Part shown: piece by piece, positions 33,307 through 40,447 of the stretch | How the letters are laid out: each line of letters starts with the position of its first letter | How positions within the stretch are numbered: position 1 is the stretch's first letter | NCBI GenBank assembly: GCA_030674155.1 | Contig: CM060318.1 | Span: 89,635,631 to 89,699,630, forward strand | From: Stramonita haemastoma | Taxonomy: Eukaryota; Mollusca; Gastropoda; Neogastropoda; Muricidae | Length of the DNA: 64,000 nt | Direction of reading: 5' to 3' | Position numbers and translations under genes: made by a program | The notes under the pieces: generated by a model | The model's database searches: none | Seen by the model: the letters and a program-made list of their open reading frames with translations, nothing else | Told to the model about the DNA's origin: nothing

Positions 33307-34791
33307 GTGTGTGTTGTGTGTTGTGTGTGTGGTGTGTGTGTGTGTGGGAAGTGTGTGTGTGTGTGTGTGTTGGGTCTCGTACATGCAGTGAGTGTGAGGA
33401 CAAGTCTAGTGTGCTGGCTACTGAGTCTGCTGTAGATAGAGAATGTCTGTGTTTTCAGAATATTTTTTTTAGTTTTATCTTATTTCAATTTATTGTTATT
33501 CTGCCTTCTTCTTTTTCTTCCTGTCACCACCTTGCCTACTTTCCGCCTTCTTGGTCTGGACATTCTTTTGCCTTTTTTCCAGAAAGACTTAAAAGAGAAC
33601 AATCCTCCTAAGCCAACGTCAGTTGCACTGGGTCTGACTTATCAGGCACTTTTACAGTAGCGTGACACATTTTCTCATACAGCAGACAACTACAGTTGCT
33701 GTCTTAGCGTTAGACAATGAAGAAGAAAGACCATACGTAAAAATGTCACTATTTCATTTTGGAAGAAAAGTCCCTCTTCACCTGAATAAATAATTTATAA
33801 TTCAAATAAACCTATCATGTCATACCTGCATTATATAAAAACAAATTCCTATTTGACTTGAAATAACTGACCATATTCTGAGCACTTGTATTTGGTCTCC
33901 AAATTGCCGTTGACTTTCCCTGTGTCGCTGCTGGAGTTGCCACTGGTGGTGAACTCTACCCCATTCTTGGTTTTTGTTTTGGCCTCCATTTTAAAGAACC
34001 CATAATCTGTGAACAGACAGATAAAGGTAAAAAATATATAGAAATGATCTCAACAAAACAAGTTTACTTTTTTTCTGTAACGTTTGTGTAACCCAGGCTC
34101 TCCACCCTTTCACCGGGTACATAACAAGATTTAGACACATTGGTTCATATAAGGAACTAAATTGAAAATGGGAATTGAGAGATTTATTAATGTTAAAATC
34201 TCATACTGTATGGTGGTATAACAATGATGTTAAAATCTCCCACTGTTTGGTGATATAACAATATACAATGTCCCAAATGAAATCAAGGTCACAACAAATG
34301 TCTTGTTCTCAATGTGACAAATCTGAAGCCAATGGCACAAACAACAAACAAAAAAATCATGGCCCTACATCCTTCTGCACAGTATTTCACTGTTTATGAC
34401 CTCTGCACTCCATAAACAACATACAGCGTCTTGAATTGTTTTTCCTTTCTTTTTTATTCAAAGTAATTTTACAGACTTGCTATACTGACATTTATTCATT
34501 GACCACAGACATTATACCTCTTTGTTTAAAAAAACAAAAAGGCAAATTGAAAACATGTAAAGAATATTCATTCATAGATATAATCCATAGTACAGTATTT
34601 GTTACACAGCCAAATGTATCCCTTTTGAATACTGTATGTCCTGTTTCAGGTTGCCATCTAAAAAACTAAAGAAACATTGAAAGTCATTTAAATCAGAACA
34701 CCTGCACCCTTTTTCTTGATTACTTACTGTAGCCTTTGGAAAACAGATCTCTTGCAGCTTTGCCAAGGTCAGAATAACTTGGTGGAGCCAT
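3177..34791 (-). CDS. VDAC: VDAC mitochondrial porin gene, coding exons 1-6 (3' end outside window)
   Basis: Voltage-dependent anion channel, the beta-barrel pore of the mitochondrial outer membrane that passes ATP, ADP and other metabolites. Six minus-strand exons (34791-34728, 34006-33872, 22889-22769, 19365-19255, 11448-11332, 3327-3177) join with GT/AG junctions in phases 1, 1, 2, 2, 2 and 0, giving 233 codons without a stop. Visible family hallmarks are the amphipathic N-terminus ([17 protein letters not shown]), FTEKWNTDN with the membrane-facing glutamate (E73 of human VDAC1), the GLK motif, [10 protein letters not shown] style strands, and [11 protein letters not shown]. The family is about 283 residues, so the final exon (about 50 residues) is missing and I could not find it in 1-3176. 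Introns are loaded with transposons. The human Trp at position 64 is Cys here. Identification is very secure; exon edges rest on phase and consensus. Confidence 0.95.
3331..3356 (-). promoter_or_regulatory. (TG)11T4 tract at VDAC exon 6 acceptor
   Basis: On the transcribed strand eleven TG units and four T directly precede CAG. UG runs bind TDP-43-type proteins, and the same layout governs CFTR exon 9 use in humans. Confidence 0.85.
3428..4854. other. VDAC intron 5, no gene seen
   Basis: AT-rich unique-looking sequence with an A-run near 4450. Nothing recognised beyond a 48-bp segment (4806-4854) duplicated at 5221. Confidence 0.5.
4855..5220 (+). mobile_element. MITE copy A, one end missing
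   Basis: Same family as copy B (TGTGACGCTCCACCAC start), but the last about 70 bp with the second inverted repeat are absent. Instead a 48-bp copy of the left flank (4806-4854, AACACAATCACAAAAATC...) follows at 5221-5268. Confidence 0.85.
5890..6714 (+). mobile_element. 5'-truncated LINE fragment with RNase H end
   Basis: Encodes [20 protein letters not shown] (end of an RNase H domain) followed by [22 protein letters not shown] and [16 protein letters not shown], stop at 6415-6417. This layout fits RNase H-bearing I/Nimbus-like LINEs. The 3' terminal motif GACGTTAAACTGAAGAAC is shared with the copy in the Gypsy element. A C-tract (6594-6616) lies in the 3' UTR. Confidence 0.88.
6829..6988 (+). 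mobile_element. SINE-A 3' part
   Basis: CCCGTTCCACTTTTCAAAAG through TTATCCTCGATATAAAATC. Bounded by CA-rich microsatellites. Confidence 0.8.
6989..7627. other. CA-rich microsatellite then unique intron
   Basis: 6988-7120 is CA/GCAT repeat. 7140-7627 is relatively GC-rich with no coding or repeat match. Confidence 0.5.
7628..8054 (-). mobile_element. MITE copy B, both terminal inverted repeats
   Basis: 427 bp, no coding. Ends TGTGGCGCTCCACCAC and (complement) TGTGACGCTCTACCAC, continuing ATAATGAG inside. Inverted relative to copies A and C. The right end lies 51 bp from the transposase remnant at 8106. Confidence 0.88.
8106..10014 (-). pseudogene. N-RAG-TP-like transposase remnant (RAG1-like N-terminus)
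   Basis: Three consecutive pieces. (a) 9945 to about 9570: [22 protein letters not shown] and CTACNSF, a row of CX2C pairs arranged like the RAG1 N-terminal zinc region, followed in the next frame by GGRPPKK. (b) To 8867: basic and acidic linker ([13 protein letters not shown]) with a TGA at 9257-9259. (c) 8870-8106: core ([64 protein letters not shown]). Frameshifts near 9570 and 8870. The right-hand half of the core is absent. N-RAG-TP of Aplysia is the known mobile element pairing a RAG1-like N-terminus with a non-RAG core. The assignment is by motif memory, not alignment. Confidence 0.6.
10015..11331. other. Intron sequence, nothing recognised
   Basis: Between the transposase remnant and VDAC exon 5. 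Short CA run at 10213-10230. 10230-11150 is unique and could include more of the decayed transposon. Confidence 0.45.
11332..11448 (-). CDS. VDAC: VDAC coding exon 5
   Basis: Encodes residues 144-183 ([20 protein letters not shown], then [17 protein letters not shown]). The acceptor is TTTAG at 11449 and the donor GTGAGT from 11331. Strand order and spacing match animal VDACs with no insertions. Confidence 0.94.
11449..12292. other. VDAC intron 4, AT-rich, no gene
   Basis: No coding; G-rich patch at 11942-11962. Confidence 0.45.
12361..12443. repeat. Short dispersed repeat copy
   Basis: Same unit as 23322-23400 (TTCCAGATGGTGCAATGAG), directly after a (GT)n tract. Confidence 0.78.
12548..12622 (-). 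mobile_element. SINE-A tail fragment
   Basis: TCTTTTATTTCGAGGATAAT to CATACAGTCCCCACC only. A similar scrap of plus-strand tail is at 62214-62270. Confidence 0.65.
12770..13125. repeat. GA-rich low-complexity block
   Basis: Purine-rich GAGA/GACA repeats with a short unique gap at 12995-13030. Further GA blocks at 14121-14210 and 14418-14510. Confidence 0.95.
13352..14112 (-). mobile_element. Older LINE fragment of the 54-kb family
   Basis: Pieces [24 protein letters not shown] (14080-13871), [18 protein letters not shown] (middle, other frame) and [18 protein letters not shown] (13645-13352) line up in order with the C-terminal half of the LINE at 54 kb. Several frameshifts. 5'-truncated at a G/GA tract near 14120. 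Lies in VDAC intron 4. Confidence 0.82.
14515..15438. repeat. Dispersed 0.9-kb repeat, copy 2
   Basis: Second copy of 2195-3052 in the same orientation in VDAC intron 4. It carries an extra roughly 75-bp segment near 15075-15150 and a run of A after the shared end GTCTGCT. Confidence 0.75.
15439..16184. other. VDAC intron 4, no gene
   Basis: AT-rich, T-tract at 15790. No recognisable element. Confidence 0.45.
16185..16680. repeat. About 35-bp minisatellite, interrupted
   Basis: Units like CAACAACTGTCAAATAGCAC followed by AAACAAATGGCCCCCC at 16185-16400 and 16570-16680. A roughly 170-bp different sequence (ATGTTGCTTATAGCCCC..., resembling LINE/SINE 3' tails) lies between. Confidence 0.88.
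17015..17457. repeat. 66-bp minisatellite
   Basis: About 6.5 units beginning CAAGCGCAATTATTTACTAC and ending CTGCGTTTCATACAGAACAA. Period 66 is divisible by three and stop-poor, so all three plus frames look open for 170-220 codons. These are not genes. Confidence 0.95.
17458..18094. other. Intron, possible old SINE remains
   Basis: Unique-looking; 17870-18094 may continue the old SINE at 18095. Confidence 0.35.
18095..18222 (-). mobile_element. Old tRNA-headed SINE, A-like
   Basis: On the minus strand GGTGGGATAGTGTAGTGGTT (A box), GTGGATTCAAGT (B box) and TTCCCTGGAGTTGACATAAG resemble SINE-A. Probably an old subfamily extending toward 17870. Confidence 0.55.
18299..19200 (+). mobile_element. 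SINE-C, about 900 bp, perfect 14-bp target duplication
   Basis: tRNA head (ATGGCGCAGTGGTTAGCG, GGTTCGAATCC), long body without coding, and an A/GAAA-rich tail. Flanked by GGATGCTTTGATGA at 18285-18298 and 19201-19214, proving LINE-machinery insertion. Unusually long for a SINE. Only 41 bp from the VDAC exon 4 donor. Confidence 0.93.
19255..19365 (-). CDS. VDAC: VDAC coding exon 4
   Basis: Encodes residues 107-144 ([20 protein letters not shown], then [17 protein letters not shown]). The acceptor is TTTAAG at 19366 with a poor pyrimidine tract. The donor is GTGAGT from 19254. A 14-bp target duplication of a SINE sits 41 bp past the donor, so a retroposon nearly landed on this splice site. Confidence 0.93.
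19366..20029. other. VDAC intron 3, A/T-rich
   Basis: C-tract plus (TC)n at 19899-19930. No gene. Confidence 0.45.
20084..20589. repeat. 43-bp minisatellite
   Basis: About 12 units of CTCTGTTATCCTGTGACTGA plus CCCTACCCATTCCACCACACCCG, with few variants. It arose inside the dispersed repeat, whose second copy has a single unit. Confidence 0.95.
21383..21781 (+). mobile_element. MITE copy C, complete
   Basis: 399 bp, ends TGTGACGCTCCACCAC and GTGGTGGAGCGTCACA. It sits inside a dispersed repeat whose other copy lacks it: the empty site is CCACA|TATGG at 53809-53818. Confidence 0.9.
22146..22445 (+). mobile_element. SINE-A, 5' head shortened
   Basis: Starts in the B box (GACGACCCGGGTTCAAGTCC) and runs to the AATAAAA tail. 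Lies in VDAC intron 3. Confidence 0.9.
22769..22889 (-). CDS. VDAC: VDAC coding exon 3
   Basis: Encodes residues 67-107 ([11 protein letters not shown], then [15 protein letters not shown]). The acceptor TTTCAG ends at 22890 and the donor GTGGGT starts at 22768. The first 35 bases of this exon and its 3' splice site form the unit of a tandem array that runs upstream to about 23494 (see the repeat entry). The true acceptor is chosen because only it continues in frame into the rest of the exon. Confidence 0.93.
22855..23494 (-). repeat. 52-bp tandem array of VDAC exon 3 splice acceptors
   Basis: Eleven units of about 52 bp. The first (22855-22906) contains the true exon 3 start; ten more run upstream in the transcript. 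Each unit is 35 bases of exon 3 coding sequence plus 17 bases of intron with GTTGTTTCAG. Nine of the ten extra units retain the CAG acceptor; the unit near 23300 has lost it. An 80-bp dispersed repeat (23322-23400) interrupts the array between units 9 and 10. Confidence 0.93.
23322..23400. repeat. Short dispersed repeat inside the acceptor array
   Basis: AAAATTTTATTTCCAGATGG through CATCAAGCCATCTAT; further copies at 12361-12443 and 52368-52480. Likely a LINE/SINE 3' tail. Confidence 0.8.
23495..24596. other. VDAC intron 2, left of Gypsy
   Basis: Unique sequence around a GT microsatellite and a SINE-D tail scrap. No gene. Confidence 0.45.
23970..24055. repeat. (GT)n microsatellite
   Basis: About 40 units with TTG breaks. 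Confidence 0.97.
24602..24778 (+). repeat. Gypsy 5' LTR
   Basis: 177 bp, identical to the 3' LTR except base 24644 (A here, G at 30194). TG...CA ends. The 5-bp GCTTG immediately precedes it. Confidence 0.97.
24779..24796 (+). promoter_or_regulatory. Gypsy primer-binding site (candidate)
   Basis: Starts TGGTGACAGAAGTGG directly after the 5' LTR. The TGG would pair with the CCA end of a tRNA. The tRNA species was not identified. Confidence 0.6.
24848..26300 (+). pseudogene. Gypsy gag, split by a LINE and one stop
   Basis: Gag begins at ATG 24848 ([15 protein letters not shown]) and runs to 25068, where the reading breaks at codons for LDALDI. It resumes at 25854 with [11 protein letters not shown], as expected of one continuous capsid region (ending [22 protein letters not shown]). 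The interruption is a LINE with its own target duplication. A TGA at 26137-26139 lies just before [14 protein letters not shown]. The encoded product would be the structural protein of retrotransposon particles. Confidence 0.88.
25069..25844 (+). mobile_element. 5'-truncated LINE inserted in Gypsy gag
   Basis: 776-bp insertion bounded by the 9-bp duplicate ACTGGACAT (25060-25068 and 25845-25853). It encodes the end of a LINE ORF2: remnant of RNase H ([11 protein letters not shown]), then [23 protein letters not shown] and a Cys-His tail ([16 protein letters not shown]), stopping at 25546-25548. The 3' end is GTTAAATTGAAGAACA without a poly(A) tail and contains a (TA)n run at 25650-25677. It matches the LINE piece at 5890-6714. 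Confidence 0.93.
26311..27159 (+). pseudogene. Gypsy nucleocapsid knuckles, protease and RT start
   Basis: Two zinc knuckles at 26311-26415 ([15 protein letters not shown], with unusual spacing, and [14 protein letters not shown], the standard CX2CX4HX4C). The aspartic protease motif FLLDTGAT is around 26578-26601. The RT start follows ([17 protein letters not shown]). The frame closes at 27159, at a small indel in an A-rich run near 27130-27140 that moves RT into the next frame. There is no gag/pol stop between knuckles and protease, as in single-ORF Gypsy relatives. Confidence 0.9.
27160..28483 (+). pseudogene. Gypsy reverse transcriptase and RNase H
   Basis: RT palm motifs: [28 protein letters not shown], and the catalytic pair as VHDDIF at 27455-27472, where other families have Y-x-D-D. 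RNase H starts near 27920 ([27 protein letters not shown]). It ends ADTLSRA and a linker, closed by TAA at 28481-28483, beyond which the same frame continues into integrase, so the stop is a disabling change rather than the natural end. Confidence 0.92.
28484..29911 (+). pseudogene. Gypsy integrase and C-terminal tail
   Basis: HHCC zinc domain (HASHSG near 28592, CSAC near 28691), then TAA at 28766-28768, then the DDE core: D at 28826, D at 28943 (TTDCGTQF) and E at 29051 (SNGKAES) with D,D-35-E spacing. Next come the RNase-fold end and a basic SH3-like part ([17 protein letters not shown]), then a long Gln/Thr-rich polar tail to TGA at 29909-29911. Same frame as the RT block throughout. Confidence 0.92.
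30139..30151 (+). promoter_or_regulatory. Gypsy polypurine tract
   Basis: GAAGAAAGGGAGA abuts the 3' LTR, the standard position for plus-strand priming. Confidence 0.8.
30152..30328 (+). repeat. Gypsy 3' LTR
   Basis: 177 bp, one difference from the 5' LTR, followed by the target duplicate GCTTG (30329-30333). Confidence 0.97.
30485..31000. repeat. GT microsatellites around a SINE
   Basis: Imperfect GT/GC tract 30485-30632, then pure (GT)n at 30853-30917 and 30929-31000, with SINE-A between. Confidence 0.95.
30645..30840 (-). mobile_element. SINE-A body and tail
   Basis: TTATTTTGAGGATAATAGAA through GCTTTTTTACACCCAGTC and the GCCCACTCGTCCGAAAGGCG block. Diverged. Confidence 0.82.
31001..32627. 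other. VDAC intron 2, longest repeat-free stretch
   Basis: About 1.6 kb with little simple repeat, including GATTGGCC and CCAATCAT (32187-32220) in opposite senses and a 2x tandem of GTGCAAGAGTTGGTGT near 32572-32610. No coding supported. Confidence 0.4.
32628..32725 (-). mobile_element. SINE-B 3' domain
   Basis: ACTTTATGTCACAGCAGATT to AAGTGCAGCGCCTACCC with palindrome CTCTCCCTGGGGAGAG. Directly followed by a SINE-A body. Confidence 0.82.
32735..33050 (-). mobile_element. SINE-A body with a different tRNA head
   Basis: Body blocks (ATGATGGCCTGCTCTTCCG, TGTGCGCAAGATGTTCTGCG) are SINE-A, but the head (complement GGTGGCAGGATGGTTAAGAC, TCGCCTGCCAATATG) is unlike the reference head and matches a fragment at 47435-47485. 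Suggests head swapping between SINE families. Confidence 0.7.
33221..33372. repeat. (GT)n microsatellite
   Basis: Long GT run with interruptions, in VDAC intron 2. Confidence 0.97.
33373..34727. other. VDAC introns 1 and 2 around exon 2
   Basis: Apart from exon 2, AT-rich unique sequence with a 50-bp near-duplication (TTAAAATCTC at 34193 and 34229). Confidence 0.45.
33872..34006 (-). CDS. VDAC: VDAC coding exon 2
   Basis: Encodes residues 22-66 plus one base, the first beta strands ([32 protein letters not shown]). The acceptor is TTCACAG at 34007 and the donor G|GTCAGT at 33871. Phase 1 at both ends. The following intron, about 11 kb, holds the Gypsy element and several SINEs. Confidence 0.93.
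34728..34791 (-). CDS. VDAC: VDAC coding exon 1
   Basis: Encodes residues 1-21 plus one base: the start Met and the N-terminal helix that lies inside the pore. The ATG at 34791-34789 is in an AAAATGG context. The exon ends GGC TAC A followed by GTAAGT (34727 onward). A TTGCAG directly before AAAATGG at about 34796-34801 could be a 3' splice site, so a non-coding 5' UTR exon upstream is likely, as in many animal VDAC genes, but is not located. Confidence 0.93.
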
Positions 34792-35509
34792 TTTCTGCAA
34801 CATTGATCAATACTGTGGATGATTAAAGCAAACTAGAGACATAAATCTATATCTAGCTAGAAAAACAATTTAAAACTAACCTTCTTTACTTAATTGTATT
34901 ACTGATTTGACCTCTATTGAAAATCGCTCAGATGGTGAAATCTGTCTTTCTGTAGATTTCGCCATCTGAGATGTTCTGGATCGTTAACAAAAATTTTGAA
35001 ACTAAAGAAGATGATTTTTCATCAAGGCTACCAGCAATTAGAATGGTGCAATGCCAATGAAGCTGACTGTAAAAAGAAAATACTTGCAATGATGTGTCTT
35101 GAATATGATTAATAGTGTCCCTGTCCCCCACACTGTGTGTGAGTGTACAGACTTAACTTCGGTTACGTTCATACTGCCCTTCACAACTGTAGAGCGGGCT
35201 TGAAAAAGCAGTAGTGTTACGCATTGGAAAATGTGATAATACTTCTCTGCATGCTCTCTATCCATGAAAAAGAAGGCGGTGGCTCATTGGCCTGCTTGTT
35301 TTCAACAAACTAAAGCTGCCTTGACCTTCACCACATTCACACCAGTGTTTCAGTATGAAGGCCTGGAAGATTTCTAGCACTTGTTGAAAAAACGAGGGGA
35401 CCATTGCGACTAGATTTTTTTCTTACTGCATGCACCACTGAAGTAGAAAAAGAACATACAGCTTTACTTTCATGGGGGAATTTTGGGGGAAGAGTGGAGT
35501 CAGCACTGA
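34792..35509. other. VDAC 5' region, nothing recognised
   Basis: Expected to hold 5' UTR or first intron. No clear promoter. Confidence 0.35.
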
Positions 35510-36065
35510 TTTTTTTGTTTTGGCTGCCTTGTCTTGTGTGATGTCGGATCATGTTCCCGTCCTGTTGTTCCAACACTGCTCATTTCAATCTCCCCTCTCC
35601 CCCCCCCCCCCCCACCCCCCAGATATACCCACCCAGATCCCTTATGTCTCAATCTCAGGGTCAGGAGTCCACAGGAAGCCCATCAATATTATTTAATTAG
35701 GCCGCCATGGGGCCACCAGCCACAGGGGCCATGCACTACTGCTAGGTCACTTTGGTGGTGTTCAGTGGTGCCTGTTCTGAGCAAACATACACAGGACACC
35801 ACCTACTAAGCCCCCTAGAAATGACAGTTCAGTAGCATAGCCAGACTGAGTGAGTCACCCACCTGAGGATTGGGGACCACCAAATCAGAGGCAATTTTTT
35901 TTTTTTATTTTTTTTTTTTATTATAGCATGATAATCAATGGTAGTGAGGATGATGTATAATGATGCCACTGTGGAAGTGCATCCACTTTCAGACTACTTG
36001 ATAGGGTTGAACTCGACGCTTACTGTCATAATATATCCTGGCATCAACTGGGCGTAAGAGACAGG
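35510..36065 (-). mobile_element. SINE-C, 5' head missing
   Basis: GGCTGCCTTGTCTTGTGTG through GCTTACTGTCATAATATATC; complement of the SINE-C body. Contains C and T tracts. Ends beside CAGGGTTCACACTAGG, a hAT-type motif of uncertain meaning (36062-36077). Confidence 0.85.
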
Positions 36066-36500
36066 GTTCACACTAGGATTTTTTAAAACCGGTACTGCGA
36101 GTTGCCATTTCAGAGTTATCTTGACCAACTCCCCCAAAATCGGTCCCCAGAAAATAAAATCTGGTACGTACTGTGAACAAAACGAAACTATTCAGTGAGG
36201 GGGTGGGGGAGGGGGGGGGATTGTTCAGTGGCAAAACTAAATCTAAATTGAATGCAAATCTCTCAGAGACTTTGACTGCGTGCTGCTGCCACTCGCTTCT
36301 TGGGCATGAAGCCACGCAGGAAATAGGTAGGGTTTTTTTTCTAGCGCCTGTGTCACTGTCTGTGTCTGTTGTTTTGCATGACACCATTCGTGTGACTTAA
36401 CTTTTGCTAAGCCTATTCTTCTTTCTTGTTTCTATGCTTAGTGCTCATCTAGATTTTTCGTTCAATTAAGATTTAGTTTTTGACTCTTCTCTCTCATAAT

Positions 36501-36668
36501 AAAAATGATGCCTTATTTCATTACAAGGTAGACTAACCGATATACTATATAGTGTAATAATCGATCAAAATCTCAAAATTGACAACTTGGCCCCCACCTG
36601 CCTTTAATGGCTTCTAGCTCAAAATCGGGCAATGTGCTAAGCAACTCATTTCGTGGTGAAGCATCACA
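36501..36668 (+). mobile_element. MITE copy D, 3' half
   Basis: 168 bp matching the second half of the family (ATTGACAACTTGGCCCCC, CGTGGTGAAGCATCACA end). The 5' half is lost. Confidence 0.75.
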
Positions 36669-36941
36669 TTTGGACATTTCTGTAGAGAGTTACTTTAGAG
36701 AACTATGAACTGTGTCAGTGATGACAACAGACATGACAGAATTCCAAAGAAGTAAATGAAATTAAAAGCATCATTCTTGCTGCATGTCTCATGACAATTG
36801 CAGCGTTTGTGCTTGGCAGTGTTTTACGGGCCACTCTATGACTTTTTCACTGCAGTTTACTTGGATCTGATTCTACAGTCAGTGATGATGATGCAATCAG
36901 CAGAGGACATGATTAAAACACTGACCAATATAAATTTTGCC

Positions 36942-38263
36942 ACCAGCCATCATGGCACAGTGGTTAGCACATTGGATTTCGGACTGGAAGGTCGTGGGTT
37001 CGATGCCCATACGAGTCATAGAGATTTTTCAGACTGGCCGGCTCCTCCACAGAGTGAGTGTGCTGTGGGCTCAGTGGGGAGACTGGGACCACACAGTCAA
37101 GCTTCATCCACTTTACGGATGCGAATTTGAGAGTGTTGCTCTAATTACCTGACCAACACTGCAGGTGTCAGTATCTGACTATTTCTCAGGCCTACTTTAG
37201 TGGTTAACGCCAGGATATATATAAAATATATATATAATGGATCGGTGGTCTAGGTGGTGCGTTACCACCTAGAGAGCAAAAAGTCCGGGTCGGTGTGTGC
37301 GGTGGTACGCATCCCGTTTGGGCCCAAAACTTTTCCCCCATCCATTAGACCCCGAGTGGTGGTCTGGGCGCTAGTCTTTCTGATGAGACAATAAACTGAG
37401 GTCTCGTGTGTTACACATCACTATTTAGCACACATTAAAGAACCCATAGCAAGAAGGGGGTTGACCCTGGCAAAATTCTATAGAAAAAAACCGCTCTGAT
37501 AGGGAAACAAATACTGCTGCATGCAGGAGGTTTTTTTAATTTATATGGGTAGGCGCTGCACTTGTAGCGACGCGCTCTCCCTGGGGAGAGCAGCCCAAAT
37601 TTCATGCAGAGAAATGTGCTGTGACATAAAGTGGTTCAAAATACAAAATATTATGATAGTAAGCGTAGAGAACAACCCTTTCATAGTTTCAAGTACTCTC
37701 AAAGCAGATGCACTTCCACAGCAGCATTATTACATCATCCTCATCACCATCATCATGCAATAAAAATTACCTCCGATTCGGTGGCCCCTGTTGCTTTGGT
37801 CTCATAGTGACCTCAGATTCGGTTTCCACATAAACTTCTGTGCCTTTGGTGAGTATGTGTCAAAGCCTTTTGGGTTGGAGCTTCGCGGGGGGAAGGTCGC
37901 GGGTGGGGGGGGGGGGGGGGGGGGGACGTTGTGGTGGTTGCCACCTCAGGTAGGTGACTGACAGACTCACTCTGGCTCCGCAACTGAGCCAATACTGTCG
38001 TTAGTAGGGGGCTTAGTAGGTGGTGTACTGCGTACTATATTAGCTCAGAACTGGCACCACTGAACATGACCCAGCAGAATTGCAGGGCCCCTCTGGCTGA
38101 TGGCCCTACAGCAGCCTAATAATATTGATGGGCTCCCTGTGGACTGCCGATCCCAGGGATGAGACACAACGAATCCGGTATGGCTGTGGCAAGGATATTG
38201 CAATGAGTGACATGGAAACAACAGTATGGGGACGTCAAAGATGACGAGGCAGCAAAAAAATAC
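36942..38263 (+). mobile_element. SINE-C with nested SINE-B, 12-bp target duplication
   Basis: Same family as 18299-19200 from head (CATGGCACAGTGGTTAGC) to GATGACGAGGCAGCA and A tail. Flanked by ATAAATTTTGCC at 36930-36941 and 38264-38275. SINE-B occupies 37236-37650 and a G-tract 37905-37925. Confidence 0.93.
37236..37650 (+). mobile_element. SINE-B, full length, nested in SINE-C
   Basis: Head ATGGATCGGTGGTCTAGGTG, body TTAGACC.CGAGTGGTGGTC and AGGGGGTTGACCCTGGCAAA, and 3' domain with the palindrome CTCTCCCTGGGGAGAG. About 415 bp. It lies in the TATATA-rich stretch of a SINE-C copy. Confidence 0.9.
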
Positions 38264-38552
38264 ATAAATTTTGCCTATCTCACGCCATGCTCACTGCTGC
38301 TCATTTAGCTTCTGCAGAACATTACATGTATGTGACCTGGTGGTTGTAAACAGACTACAAATGGCAGACACAGGCAGCACATTAACTTTCTCCCTCATGA
38401 TGGTCCGTTATGATGACTGAAGTCAGTGAGCTGTGAACATCAAATTCAGAGCAGGAGGATTTACTGTGATTTTGAAGAGTGTGTAAACTGATAATCTTGT
38501 TCATTTTTTTTTTATAGGTTTGTTCATACTTTTAGTACCTTTTCTTTTTTTC

Positions 38553-38783
38553 TTTTATTCTTTTATATTGAGGATAATGGGATAAGCACTCGACGACTTG
38601 TGCCTTTTTACATCCAGTTCCCGTGTGTATGCAGTTTTGTAAATGTCACATGTTCCCACCAGCACACAATGGCCTACTCTTACAAAAAGCGGAACAGGCT
38701 TTAACATGTGTGCAAGATGTTCTGCATCAGTGCATGCGTTCACACCTGGGGCCACAGTTTATAGTCTCATCCGAAGGACCTTT
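38553..38783 (-). mobile_element. SINE-A body and tail
   Basis: ATTGAGGATAATGGGATAAG through TCTCATCCGAAGGACC; clear match to the reference copy, head missing. Confidence 0.88.
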
Positions 38784-40447
38784 TCCTTTTATTGAGCAAT
38801 ATTTTCTTTAAACTGGTATAACTATAACTGTATAATATTAATAAGAATTTGTTCCACTCATGGTCATTCCTTCTTCAGTTGTCTCAATATCCTTGATCAG
38901 GGAAAAACAGAACATAAGTTAGGCCTAAACTTAAGGCTAAACAAAGTTCTAGTCTACAGATACTTTAGTATTGCTGATAAAGCAAATGGGAAGGCCAGAT
39001 GATGTGAGAAAGAGAGAGAAAAATAAACCAAACCCTTTAACTCTATAAAATGGGCTGTCCGCTGTGTCTGACTACTTAATAATTATATAACCACCTAATA
39101 ATAATTATTAATGATTAAGTTAGTAACTCAACAAAGTTGAGCTGAGGGTGTGATACTTAGGCCCTAGCCCAGTTGTTAAGATGGTTCAACTTCAATCCCA
39201 TCGATCATGAAGTTGTCTGTTCTGTGTTCGATCTCGGTGATGAGTGGGGATAAAATTTTTACCATCTCCAGGGTCAACTTCAAGTACAGACCTGTCAGTG
39301 CCTTATTAAGTTATTTCCCTTGTGTACACATGCAGAAGACCAAACCCTAGGCCTATTCCGTCACTCGGTGGGTTAAGGAAACACGAACACACCCAGCATA
39401 CACCCTGATGTCTTAAGAATCTTCACAATGCTGAAAGCAGTAGGCCCTAGAGAGAGCAAAAGAGAAGATTGAAGAAGGTGGTTGTTCAAGTAGGCTACGA
39501 CCTTTCCTGATTTTCAACCATCTGCCTGCCACCTTTTCGTTTTACGCGATCATGAAAAATTATTCAGAAACCATGCAACACGACAGAAACAGTAAAGCAT
39601 CCCATAATTGTTGCAAATACATGTATATACAGCTCCAGGCATTCCTTAGGCCTAAGGCCTAACCAATTACAAAATTAGGCCTAATGATTATTTCTCTCCA
39701 GTAGCCTACCACTCAAGAGTTGGTGTCGGTCTACAGTTTGGGCCTTTCACTATCAGCAATTCTTCTGGTCTAATGGAACACAAATATAAGATTAAATTCG
39801 AGGCTATATATCACATCAGATTAAAGATATGCATGACGTTCGACACAGCAAGAAATCATGTGAATATAGCAAGCATAAAGCACCTGTTCTCTCAGCCGTT
39901 GCCAGAGTTGCACCTCGCGTTCACAAGGTCATTGACGCAGCAAATTGCCGGAAAAAACCATTTGCTCATGCGCACAAGCCATGGCTTAGGCTTGGCTAGG
40001 CTTAGCCTAGTCTACAAATTCGGTGTCTCAAAAGAACTACGTAGGCCCTAGTAAACTCATTTTGACAGTAGATAGGCATATACGAATATATCTATAATCT
40101 AATGGATCAGATTTTGGTTCCTACTTGAAGCTATCAAATTGGTTCCTTAATAGGCCTGTAAGAGTTTGTGCGTATGTTCGTGGACGCATACGTGGCGCAA
40201 GTGCGCCTGGGTGTGTATGTACAAAGCAGAATTGACTGTGGAAGAGAGTTGTTAAGCCTAGCCTATTGTTGTTGTTTTACAAGTAGGCCTATCCATTCTA
40301 CAAACTCACACATTGAAGCCTTTATAACCAGTAGTTTCGTTAAGGAATGGAGAGATGAGCCTCTTGACAGTAGCAGACGTCTTACTAAGAACTATATTAT
40401 GTGTGTTCCTATCAACTTTCGTTGCAGTTGTCACAAGCTCCCCATAA
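38784..40447. other. Candidate VDAC promoter region
   Basis: Around the SINE-D copy the sequence is mostly unique. 39860-39990 has a small CpG-containing cluster and TGCGCATGAGC (complement, near 39968), close to an NRF-1-type half site found in genes for mitochondrial proteins. A VDAC start site here is speculation. Confidence 0.2.
39150..39430 (+). mobile_element. SINE-D, gastropod-type tail
   Basis: Head GCCCAGTTGTTAAGATGGTT, B box GTTCGATCTC, then GACCTGTCAGTGCC, ACATGCAGAAGACCAAA, GGTGGGTTAAGGAAACACG, CCCAGCATACAC, the tail arrangement I associate with common snail SINEs. A further tail scrap (GAGTATGGCTGCCTATATGG) is at 24165-24190. Confidence 0.7.

Noticed and set aside
36073..36387. 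Minus-strand frame of 104 codons
   Set aside because: No recognisable motif, next to a SINE-C edge and hAT-like motif; base composition is intron-like.
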